Below are positions 1 to 5,434 of a DNA stretch of 11,174 nt, piece after piece. Position 1 is the first letter of the stretch, and every line of letters begins with the position of its first letter. Location of the stretch: positions 1 through 11,174 of the forward strand of contig DYRC01000122.1 in NCBI GenBank assembly GCA_020718925.1, written 5' to 3'. The DNA comes from Desulfonema limicola. Its GTDB lineage: Bacteria; Desulfobacterota; Desulfobacteria; Desulfobacterales; DYRC01. Below the pieces are notes generated by a model. It did no database searches and was not told the origin of the DNA. It saw only the letters and a list, made by a program, of their open reading frames with translations. Both the position numbers and the translations under genes were made by a program.

Positions 1-135
1 CTAACAAGTGATTATACATCAGATGCCATATAAACCACAACATCATATCCTTTGCCTGAACGATATATATTTTTAAATCAAATCTTTGTCAATAAATTTT
101 CTTTGAAAATAACAGGATAAAAAATCAGATTATAA

Positions 136-163
136 TTGACAAACAGCAGATTTCTACTATAAA
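136..163 (+). promoter_or_regulatory. sigma70-like promoter of the Fic gene, probably leaderless
   Basis: A perfect TTGACA (-35, 136-141) is followed after 16 bases by TATAAA (158-163), five of six matches to the -10 consensus. Transcription would start about seven bases after the -10, which is at or next to the A of the ATG at 171. No Shine-Dalgarno sequence lies before that ATG, which fits a leaderless mRNA. The promoter match is seen; the start site is inferred. Confidence 0.6.
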
Positions 164-170
164 AATTGTT

Positions 171-902
171 ATGGACACTGAATTATCAGAACGAATCAAT
201 TCAAAAAAAAAGCGGCTGGACAGTCTCCGCCCGCTGCCGCAGCATACATTGCAAAGTCTCAGAGACAGCGTTTTTCTTGAGTGGACGTATCATTCAAATG
301 CCATTGAAGGAAATACGCTCAGTCTGAAAGAAACCAAAGTGGTGCTGGAAGGGATTACCGTAGGCGGCAAAACCCTGAAAGAACATTTTGAGGTCATAAA
401 CCACGAGCAGGCAATTCTTTATATCGAAGATATTGTTCATAAAAAAGAGCCTCTGACAGAATGGCAGATCAGAAATATTCATGCGCTGATTCTGAAAAAC
501 ATTGATGACCGAAATGCCGGAGTATATCGGAAAGAAAATGTGCTGATCAGCGGCGCAACGCATATTCCGCCGGACTATCTTCTTGTGCCGGAGCAGATGC
601 GGGATTTGATAATATGGCATGATGAAAACAATTTTCATCCGGTAGAGACGTCGGCTATGCTTCATGCTCAATTCGTAAAAATTCATCCTTTTACAGACGG
701 AAACGGACGCACTGCCCGGCTGCTGATGAATTTTGAACTGATGAAAAACGGATTTCCACCGGTAGTCATCAGAAAGGAAGACAGGTTGAATTATTATGAT
801 TTTTTAGATAATGCTCATGTTACCGGCGATTACTCAGATTTTATTGCCATGATCGGCATGCTTGAAGAAGAAATGCTGGATTTTTATCTGAAAATCTTAT
901 GA
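171..902 (+). CDS. Fic/DOC family protein (putative AMP-transferase), class II type
   Basis: A 243-aa Fic-domain protein. Fic enzymes usually transfer AMP from ATP to a hydroxyl side chain of a target protein. The core motif is present as HPFTDGNGR at residues 172-180, with the catalytic His172, the Gly/Asn anion-binding part and the final Arg. The N-terminal stretch SNAIEGN (42-48) matches the inhibitory (S/T)xxxE(G/N) motif, with Glu46 in the position that blocks the active site. This makes it a self-inhibited class II Fic protein. There is no signal peptide or membrane segment, so it should act in the cytoplasm. It stands alone: no antitoxin gene is next to it, the neighbour on the right converges on it, and it has its own promoter. 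The ATG at 171 has no ribosome binding site, but the promoter spacing supports it. The target is unknown. It could regulate a host protein or act in defence or as a stress toxin. Confidence 0.9.
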   Translation: MDTELSERINSKKKRLDSLRPLPQHTLQSLRDSVFLEWTYHSNAIEGNTLSLKETKVVLEGITVGGKTLKEHFEVINHEQAILYIEDIVHKKEPLTEWQIRNIHALILKNIDDRNAGVYRKENVLISGATHIPPDYLLVPEQMRDLIIWHDENNFHPVETSAMLHAQFVKIHPFTDGNGRTARLLMNFELMKNGFPPVVIRKEDRLNYYDFLDNAHVTGDYSDFIAMIGMLEEEMLDFYLKIL

Positions 903-935
903 TGTCAGTAATCAGATAGAAATAATCAGCAAAAC

Positions 936-970
936 GCGCTGTATTTTATTTAATTCTGATAATACAGCGC
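936..970. terminator. hairpin between convergent genes, likely terminator
   Basis: GCGCTGTATT (936-945) and AATACAGCGC (961-970) are a perfect 10-bp inverted repeat with a 15-base loop. It lies between the Fic stop and the stop of the - strand response regulator. On the - strand it is followed by a short T run (GTTTTGC), so it best fits a terminator for the leftward operon. It could also stop + strand transcripts. Confidence 0.6.
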
Positions 971-1000
971 ATGTTGCATCCCACCGATAACACCCGCCGA

Positions 1001-1360
1001 CTATGGATTTCCGATAGTCTTTTTAACAATATCAATGAGGTCATTGGGATCAAAGGGTTTTGCCAAATATCCGACCGCTTTTCGGATCGAAAGATGCCGC
1101 CCTGCAAGTCCGCTGATGACCACAATCGGAATCTCCTTAAATTCATCTTCCTTGGCAAGCCGCCGATAAAACTGAGGACCCCATTCTTCATTCATCTGAA
1201 GGTCCAGCGTAATCATATCCGGCTTCTGAGTTTTCAATGCCTCAAATGCTTCAACGCCGTCCGAAGCCGTGAACGTCTCATACTTGTTGTCCGTGAGAAT
1301 ATTCACGATATACTTGACAATGATCGGGTCGTCATCAACGACCATAATTTTTTTTGCCAT
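1001..1360 (-). CDS. single-domain response regulator (CheY-like receiver)
   Basis: A 119-aa stand-alone receiver domain with no output domain. The acidic pocket is at Asp9-Asp11, the phosphate-accepting Asp is Asp53 (TLDLQMN), the switch Ser is Ser83 (VVISG) and the conserved Lys is Lys101 (LAKPFD). It would accept a phosphoryl group from a histidine kinase and act by protein contact, as CheY or DivK-type regulators do. No kinase is in the window. The ATG at 1360 is preceded by GAGGTG at good spacing. A C-rich palindromic repeat separates it from the persulfide reductase gene upstream, so it may be the last gene of that operon or have its own promoter. A hairpin follows it. It is a second lone receiver besides the one at 8864-9265; the two are not close copies of each other. 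Confidence 0.9.
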   Translation of the reverse strand: MAKKIMVVDDDPIIVKYIVNILTDNKYETFTASDGVEAFEALKTQKPDMITLDLQMNEEWGPQFYRRLAKEDEFKEIPIVVISGLAGRHLSIRKAVGYLAKPFDPNDLIDIVKKTIGNP

Positions 1361-1380
1361 AACACACCTCGCTTGTTAAA

Positions 1381-1422
1381 CCTAACCCCCTGCCCCCTTC
1401 CCTGAGAGGGAATGGGGAGAGG
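1381..1422. repeat. C-rich palindromic intergenic repeat, copy 1
   Basis: The unit starts with CCTAACCCCC, continues through CCCCTTCCCTGAGAGGGAA and ends in GGGGAGAGG, so its centre folds on itself. The same unit recurs at 5395-5434 in the opposite orientation and at 11114-11154. It fills the gap between two - strand genes and ends four bases from the stop codon at 1427-1429. Confidence 0.85.
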
Positions 1423-1426
1423 TCAT

Positions 1427-3097
1427 TTAAAAGGGCCATCCTGCAATTCCGCCTTCGATAAACCGCACGTTGTCAAATCCCAGAGAATTTAAAATCCGCT
1501 GCGCTTCATAGCCTCTCATGCTGACTTTGCAATATGCCAGAATTTTTTTGTCTTTGGGAAGTTCACCCACCCGTTTTTTGAGTTCGTCGAGCGGAATATG
1601 AATAACATTCTCATAAGGCATGGTAACGGTTTCAAATTCATCCGATGTCCGAACATCTATGAAAACCGCCTTCCCGGAGTCCAGTAATGATTTTGCTTCA
1701 AGCGCGCAAACGCCTTTGGCAATGCCGTCTAATTTGTTACTGAGCATCTGGGCGCAGGTTGCAATCGGATCAATGGGCGGGCTGTACGGCGGCGCGTATC
1801 CGAAATCAATATCGGACAAATCATCCAATGTTCCGCCCAAAGAAATCACGCTGGCTGCCACATCCAGACGCTTTGAACAGTTACTGTGTCCTGCCAGTTG
1901 AACGCCGATCACTTTCCGGTCCCGGCGGGATGCAATCATTTTGATAATAAACGGCTTAGACTCCGACATATAATGCGGCATATCCGGTCCAGCCCATGTA
2001 AATGTTTCCACATCCAAGCCGAGTTCTTTTGCCTGCTTTTCGCCGATGCCCGTTCTGCCGACAGCATAGGCAAATGCCTTGACAATGCCGCTACAGGTAA
2101 TTCCTTTGAACGGCGTGGAAAGTCCGGCAATATGATTGGCAATGATTCTGCCGTGTTTATTGGCAGTTGATCCCAAAGGCACAAACAACGGACCGCTCAT
2201 CAGCCCGTTCATATAATGATTCAGAGCGCAATCGCCGCCCGCATAAATGTCCTTATCGCTGGTCTGACCATAAGCATTGACGATAATACCGCCGCGTTCC
2301 ATGCACATCAATCCGGCGTCTCTTGCCAGCTTATCATTCGGACGGGTGCCGACCGCAACCACCACCATATCAGCAGAAATGCGTTGCTTATTGGTCATTA
2401 CCGCTTCTACGCTGCTTTTTCCTTCAATGCCGCTGACGCCTTCACCCAGAACCAGCTTGACGCCTTTTTCTTTCAGATGTTTTGCGGCAAACATGGCTAT
2501 GTCTTTATCCAACACGCCGGGCATGATCTGATCGAACATTTCGATCATGGTTACATCAAGCCCCTGACGAACCAATGCCTCAGCCATTTCGATATTGATA
2601 AATCCCGCGCCGACCAACACCGCTTTTTTCAAGCCCTGAGCCTTGATTTCCCGTTTCATGCTTTCAGCGTGATCCGGATGCGTCATAAACCAGACATTTT
2701 TCAGATCAAGCCCGGAAATCGGAGGGCGAAACGAATATCCGCCGGTTGCCAGTACCAGCTTATCATAAGCTGAATTTTCTTCTTTGCCGGATTGTGCATA
2801 TCTGACCCGGACGGTCTTGTTTTTTCGATCAATGCTTAACGCTTCGGTCTGTGTCAGGACTTTGAAGCCTTTGGTTTTATCGAAAAAAGCCGCATCTCTC
2901 GGAACTCCTGCCGGAGTGTTGATCAGCTCTTCAATATCAGGAAACACCCCTTCAACATAATAGGGAAGTCCGCACGAGCCGTAAGATACAAGTTTGTCTT
3001 TTTCGATCATGGTAATGTCCGCATCAGGACAAAGACGTTTCAGGCGAGCCGCAGTTTTGGGACCGCACGCCACGCCGCCGATAATCAATACTTTCAA
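1427..3097 (-). CDS. FAD/NAD(P)-dependent persulfide or CoA-disulfide reductase with C-terminal rhodanese domain
   Basis: A cytoplasmic flavoprotein of about 556 aa. The N-terminal part carries the FAD-binding GGVACG motif and the SYGSCGLPYYV motif with the single redox Cys of the CoA-disulfide reductase/NADH-dependent persulfide reductase (Npsr) group. An NAD-binding VGAGFINIE segment follows, then FAD-binding GGDC. The last ~90 residues are a rhodanese domain with its catalytic Cys in AYCKVSMRG, 34 residues from the C terminus. Family knowledge: such fusions reduce CoA-persulfide, polysulfide or disulfides with NADH, the rhodanese Cys carrying sulfane sulfur to the flavin site. The longest frame starts at a GTG (3103), but AGGAG is then only one base away. 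The TTG at 3097 has seven-base spacing and gives the usual MKVLIIGG start, so I chose it. The gene follows the methyltransferase by 18 bp, and two Sec redox proteins lie upstream in the same direction. The substrate is not fixed by sequence. Confidence 0.88.
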   Translation of the reverse strand: MKVLIIGGVACGPKTAARLKRLCPDADITMIEKDKLVSYGSCGLPYYVEGVFPDIEELINTPAGVPRDAAFFDKTKGFKVLTQTEALSIDRKNKTVRVRYAQSGKEENSAYDKLVLATGGYSFRPPISGLDLKNVWFMTHPDHAESMKREIKAQGLKKAVLVGAGFINIEMAEALVRQGLDVTMIEMFDQIMPGVLDKDIAMFAAKHLKEKGVKLVLGEGVSGIEGKSSVEAVMTNKQRISADMVVVAVGTRPNDKLARDAGLMCMERGGIIVNAYGQTSDKDIYAGGDCALNHYMNGLMSGPLFVPLGSTANKHGRIIANHIAGLSTPFKGITCSGIVKAFAYAVGRTGIGEKQAKELGLDVETFTWAGPDMPHYMSESKPFIIKMIASRRDRKVIGVQLAGHSNCSKRLDVAASVISLGGTLDDLSDIDFGYAPPYSPPIDPIATCAQMLSNKLDGIAKGVCALEAKSLLDSGKAVFIDVRTSDEFETVTMPYENVIHIPLDELKKRVGELPKDKKILAYCKVSMRGYEAQRILNSLGFDNVRFIEGGIAGWPF

Positions 3098-3115
3098 TGT
3101 CACACTCCTTTCTTA

Positions 3116-3787
3116 TTACCGATCATCTTTTGCTGCTTCAATGATGATATTGCTGTTAGGTTCTCCTAGCTCAATCGAAGATCGGATGATACGGAAACCG
3201 GCTGATATGACCTCAGCTTTGATGTCATCCGGCAGCCCGAAATAACGGGAGGCTGTATCTCCGCGAAATGAGCATTTTGAATGCTCGTCATATCCTTTAA
3301 TTGCATCTGCTTTCACAGGTTGGCACATGGTATCCACGATAAATTCACACTCGGGCTTTACAACCCGATATGCTTCAGAAAGAAAGCGCGGGCGATCATC
3401 TCCGATAATGCAATGAAAGCAATTTCCGTCAACCACAAGGTCATAAGTATTGTCATTGATTTCTGACAGATCAAGCACATCGCCAATAAAAAACGCTGCG
3501 TCCACGCCTTCCTCAATCGCTCTGCACCGCGCCCAATCAATGGCTGTCGGCGAGATGTCTATGCCGGTAAGATTGTATCTGAAATGGGCAAGCCACACCG
3601 TGATGTTTCCCGCGCCGCAGCCGAGTTCCAGTATCTTTGCACCAAGCGGCAGACAGAGCGTTCCGAGTATTTCCTGTAAATGGATCTTCTGCTCATTGTA
3701 TGCTTCATCCGTATGGCTCCATCCGGCTTTGTTATTGGCACGGAGCCATCGGTATCCGGCATCGTGAGAAAAATAATCGGTTTTCAT
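3116..3787 (-). CDS. class I SAM-dependent methyltransferase
   Basis: A 223-aa Rossmann-fold methyltransferase of the Methyltransf_11/25 type. Motif I is LELGCGAGN at residues 53-61 (SAM glycine loop), the acidic ribose-binding part is GIDIS at 75-79, and the motif-IV region is YDLVVDGNCFHCI near 115-127. The substrate is unknown. Cys and His in the motif-IV region (NCFHC) are notable, since small thiol, selenol or metalloid methyltransferases belong to the same broad group, but this is not proof. The gene overlaps the TrmO-like gene by four bases (ATGA), so the two are translationally coupled. It is followed after 18 bp by the persulfide reductase. The operon context suggests a role in sulfur, selenium or soft-metal chemistry; an RNA- or metabolite-directed enzyme is equally possible. 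Confidence 0.85.
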   Translation of the reverse strand: MKTDYFSHDAGYRWLRANNKAGWSHTDEAYNEQKIHLQEILGTLCLPLGAKILELGCGAGNITVWLAHFRYNLTGIDISPTAIDWARCRAIEEGVDAAFFIGDVLDLSEINDNTYDLVVDGNCFHCIIGDDRPRFLSEAYRVVKPECEFIVDTMCQPVKADAIKGYDEHSKCSFRGDTASRYFGLPDDIKAEVISAGFRIIRSSIELGEPNSNIIIEAAKDDR

Positions 3788-4263
3788 CTGAATCTTCCGT
3801 CCGCTTTTGCAGACTTCGCCTTTTCATTTGCATGTTCAAGCCAGCCGATTGAATCTGCCGGATGATTGTCGAATTGCGGCACATACGGTTTAATATCCAA
3901 CAGCGGTGTGCCGTCCAGAATATCCACATTTTCAATATCCATCGTCATACCGCGTATCCGAATCAACCTGACAACAGAAATTCCTATCGGATTCGGGCGT
4001 TTGGGTGCGCGAGTCGAGAACAGCCCATGCTGAATCGTATCCATGAACGGCGTAACAAGAAGGCTGTATCCCTCCACCCGGTGAAAATGATAGAGCAGGA
4101 TAATATGAGAAAATCCGTCCAAATCCTTCAACCCTTGTTCAAATTCAGGGAAAACCTCTATTGTCCCCTGAACGCCGCTCGCTCCGGCGGGCTGAATCGG
4201 CATTCCTTCAATCGTCCTGAAGGGGCTGCGGATTACTCCGATAGGGCTGTATTCAATCATCAT
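3784..4263 (-). CDS. trmO: TrmO/TsaA family SAM-dependent methyltransferase-like protein (UPF0066)
   Basis: A 159-aa protein of the TrmO (YaeB/TsaA/VirR) family. In Escherichia coli TrmO methylates N6-threonylcarbamoyladenosine at position 37 of tRNAs that read ACY codons. The signature TRAPKRPNPIGIS is at residues 84-96, and the second conserved block DGTPLLDIKPYVPQFD is at 118-133. The N-terminal block PIGVIRSPF is at 7-15. It is a short form lacking the C-terminal extension of the ~235-aa E. coli enzyme, as in many anaerobes and archaea. Two ATGs stand side by side at the start; AAAGGAAAAGGAT lies just upstream. The gene sits 34 bp after the DsrE selenoprotein and overlaps the SAM methyltransferase by four bases. 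Short TrmO-like proteins often travel with metal or redox genes, so a tRNA substrate here is plausible but not certain. Confidence 0.85.
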   Translation of the reverse strand: MMIEYSPIGVIRSPFRTIEGMPIQPAGASGVQGTIEVFPEFEQGLKDLDGFSHIILLYHFHRVEGYSLLVTPFMDTIQHGLFSTRAPKRPNPIGISVVRLIRIRGMTMDIENVDILDGTPLLDIKPYVPQFDNHPADSIGWLEHANEKAKSAKADGRFR

Positions 4264-4297
4264 ATTATCCTTTTCCTTTTATTGCACCACTGTGTAT

Positions 4298-4609
4298 TCA
4301 GAAGCTCAGAACCTTATCAGATTCTTTTATAATTTCGTACAAGTCATCCATCCAAGCAATGGGACAAGTGCCTGATCCCTCCAGACCGTGGGATTTCATA
4401 CATACGCCTCAGACATAAAAATTACCCTGAAACTGGGTCATCTGATCCATCACATTGAATTGTTCTGTGCCTGACTGTTCAAAAAGCACACCCTTGCCGA
4501 GCATAAAAACACTTACATCATCTCCCTTTTTTACGCCGACATTGGCAAGCCTCATCGCATTGTAAATCGTTTCTCCGTCGCTTGTGGAAATTATGAATAA
4601 AATTTTCAT
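4298..4609 (-). CDS. DsrE-like selenoprotein (Sec at residue 67, UxxC motif)
   Basis: The frame from the ATG at 4609 meets TGA at 4411-4409 after 66 codons. The same frame then runs on for 36 codons to the TGA at 4300-4298, giving 103 aa, the normal DsrE size. Reading the internal TGA as Sec gives V-U-G-V-C-M-K-S-H-G-L, which matches the DsrE family's CGxCxKxRG(L) motif with U in place of its sulfur-carrying Cys. The rest also follows the family: a further Cys (GTCP), then MDDLYEII and a DKVLSF end, close to the usual DKVLxF. The N terminus (MKILFIISTSDGETIYNAMRLAN) is typical of DsrE. A SECIS-like hairpin lies in the right place. GGAG overlaps the previous stop at 4621-4619 and sits well before the ATG, so translation is probably coupled to the Trx-like selenoprotein gene. 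DsrE-type proteins pass sulfane sulfur between partners; the Sec form would make a very reactive persulfide or metal-binding relay. A missense or sequencing change of TGC/TGT to TGA is the alternative, unlikely in view of the neighbour. Confidence 0.9.
4375..4394 (-). promoter_or_regulatory. bacterial SECIS-like hairpin of the DsrE selenoprotein
   Basis: Counting from the base after the UGA, AUCCC (+15 to +19) pairs with GGGAU (+30 to +34). After one A-A mismatch a C-G pair closes a six-base loop, GGUCUG (+22 to +27). The loop is the same as the GGUCUG in the E. coli fdhF SECIS loop, and the distance is in the accepted range for SelB-guided Sec insertion. Folding was done by eye. Confidence 0.75.
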
Positions 4610-4618
4610 ACTTTCTCC

Positions 4619-4879
4619 TCAGTCTGCAAGTTTTTCTGAAAGAAACGCCTTCATTTTACTCTTGTCTGTTGACACATCAAGGGGAACTGACTCCTGATCA
4701 AGCAGAACATTTGTTGAGCTTTTGAAGTTATACTTCTGAGCCTCTTCGGAATCAGTCGTGTAGATATTCAACTCCAATTTTTCTCCGAAAAGTTCTTTCA
4801 TGTTTTGGGCTACACCTATAGCCTTTTTGCATGACATTCAATTAGGATTTCCACTGTGAAAAACGATCAATTCAGCCAT
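4619..4879 (-). CDS. thioredoxin-like selenoprotein (Sec at residue 14, UMSC motif)
   Basis: The ATG at 4879 has a clear AAGGAG six bases upstream and opens MAELIVFHSGNPN. It then meets TGA (4840-4838) as codon 14 and continues MSCKKAIGVAQNMKELF without a break to the TGA at 4621-4619. The full product is 86 aa. Decoded as Sec, the motif is U-M-S-C-K-K directly after a first beta strand (LIVFHSG), exactly where thioredoxin/glutaredoxin folds keep their CxxC. The remainder gives beta-alpha-beta elements (LELNIYTTDSEEAQKYNF) and a Val-Pro (SVPLDV) close to the usual cis-Pro position. The conventional start at ATG 4837, just after the TGA, has no ribosome binding site and would lose strand 1 and the active site. 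A perfect hairpin follows the UGA. It is probably a cytoplasmic thiol/selenol redox protein serving the DsrE protein nine bases downstream. It resembles small thioredoxin-like proteins of described selenoprotein clusters (for example SaoT, with a DsrE-related SaoD), but I cannot test membership here. Confidence 0.88.
4808..4823 (-). promoter_or_regulatory. bacterial SECIS-like hairpin of the Trx-like selenoprotein
   Basis: GGCUA (+15 to +19 after UGA) pairs perfectly with UAGCC (+26 to +30). A U-G wobble can close an AGGU loop. The loop GGU lies at +22 to +24, the same offset as in the downstream DsrE gene. The short stem and G in the loop's first two bases agree with the bacterial SECIS rules. 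Folding was done by eye. Confidence 0.75.
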
Positions 4880-4926
4880 AAGAATCTCCTTTGCTTGTTG
4901 AGGTTTATTTTTACCGGCTCAGATCA

Positions 4927-4945
4927 ATGTGAATCCAAGTCACAT
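4927..4945. promoter_or_regulatory. inverted repeat before the selenoprotein genes, possible operator
   Basis: ATGTGA (4927-4932) and TCACAT (4940-4945) form a 6-bp inverted repeat with a seven-base spacer, in the 91-bp gap between tmcA and the Trx-like selenoprotein. It resembles CRP/FNR-family sites, but those have a six-base spacer, so the assignment is weak. No clear terminator or strong promoter is visible in the gap. Confidence 0.25.
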
Positions 4946-4970
4946 AGCATCCTTTTCTACGCATGTGAAC

Positions 4971-5336
4971 CTATTTCTTATGGCATTCGCCGCACAAAAT
5001 CGGTCCCGCTTTTTTCTCCGAATGGCAGCCCTTGCAGCGATTATGATATGCAGAAGCCAGACTCATATCATCATCTTTGTAATGACATTCCGAGCATTTC
5101 CGATCTTCAGACGTAGCGCCATCAACCTTTTTGCCCTTTTCATAAACATGATGACATACGCCGCAATCAAAAATTTTTGCCTGCTCATTATGACGGTCAT
5201 GCTGAAAAGCAGCCGGCGGTCTCTGATGAGACTTGAATGCGCTGTCATACAACTGCGTAATATTTTCCTGAGAAAACCCGGATACCACTGCAATCAGCAT
5301 TATCAGGGGTATCAGCAGGATGATTCTTTTTTTCAT
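4971..5336 (-). CDS. tmcA: TmcA, periplasmic type II tetraheme cytochrome c3
   Basis: A 121-aa exported multiheme cytochrome. An N-terminal signal peptide (MKKR, then a hydrophobic stretch to about residue 20 ending VVSGFSQ) is followed by four CxxCH heme sites at residues 58-62, 81-85, 101-105 and 115-119. Exactly four further His residues (46, 49, 63 and 98) remain to act as distal ligands, giving four bis-His hemes as in cytochrome c3. The small size and its place beside tmcB, tmcC and tmcD identify it as TmcA, the acidic or type II c3 that takes electrons from type I c3 and hands them to the membrane part of the Tmc complex. AAGGAGG lies seven bases before the ATG. An 83-bp double palindromic repeat separates it from tmcB. 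Unlike the tmcA-first order I recall from Desulfovibrio, tmcA comes last in this transcript. Confidence 0.93.
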   Translation of the reverse strand: MKKRIILLIPLIMLIAVVSGFSQENITQLYDSAFKSHQRPPAAFQHDRHNEQAKIFDCGVCHHVYEKGKKVDGATSEDRKCSECHYKDDDMSLASAYHNRCKGCHSEKKAGPILCGECHKK

Positions 5337-5351
5337 TGATTCCTCCTTAAT

Positions 5352-5434
5352 TTAACCCCACCCCCAACCCTCCCCGGAACGGAGAGGGGGAGTTCTCCCC
5401 ATTCCCTCTCAGGGAAGGGGGGCGGGGGGTTAGG
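5352..5434. repeat. composite C-rich/G-rich inverted repeat, two opposed units
   Basis: The left unit (5352-5392) begins TTAACCCCACCCCCAACCC and ends GGAGAGGGGGAG. The right unit (5395-5434) begins CTCCCCATTCCCTCTCAGGG and ends GGGGGGTTAGG, the reverse complement of the repeat at 1381-1422. The two face each other across TT, so a long G/C-rich hairpin is possible between tmcB and tmcA. The tmcB stop codon (TAA, 5432-5430) is formed by the CCTAACC end of the repeat. Confidence 0.85.

Noticed and set aside
294..686. A 130-codon - strand frame opposite the Fic gene as a possible antitoxin.
   Set aside because: It lies fully antisense to conserved Fic coding sequence and has no antitoxin-like features. 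The inhibitory motif is already within the Fic protein.
2216..2773. A 185-codon + strand frame inside the persulfide reductase gene.
   Set aside because: It is antisense to a clear flavoprotein and shows no family resemblance.
4409..4837. Reading the two Sec genes as separate short hypothetical proteins (66 and 72 aa) or as pseudogenes with premature stops.
   Set aside because: Both UGAs replace the first Cys of a CxxC, both frames stay open to the normal family end, ribosome binding sites fit the longer genes, and SECIS-like hairpins follow both.
4927..4945. A CRP/FNR-type operator before the selenoprotein genes.
   Set aside because: The spacer is seven bases rather than six and no matching promoter is clear; kept only as a low-confidence feature.
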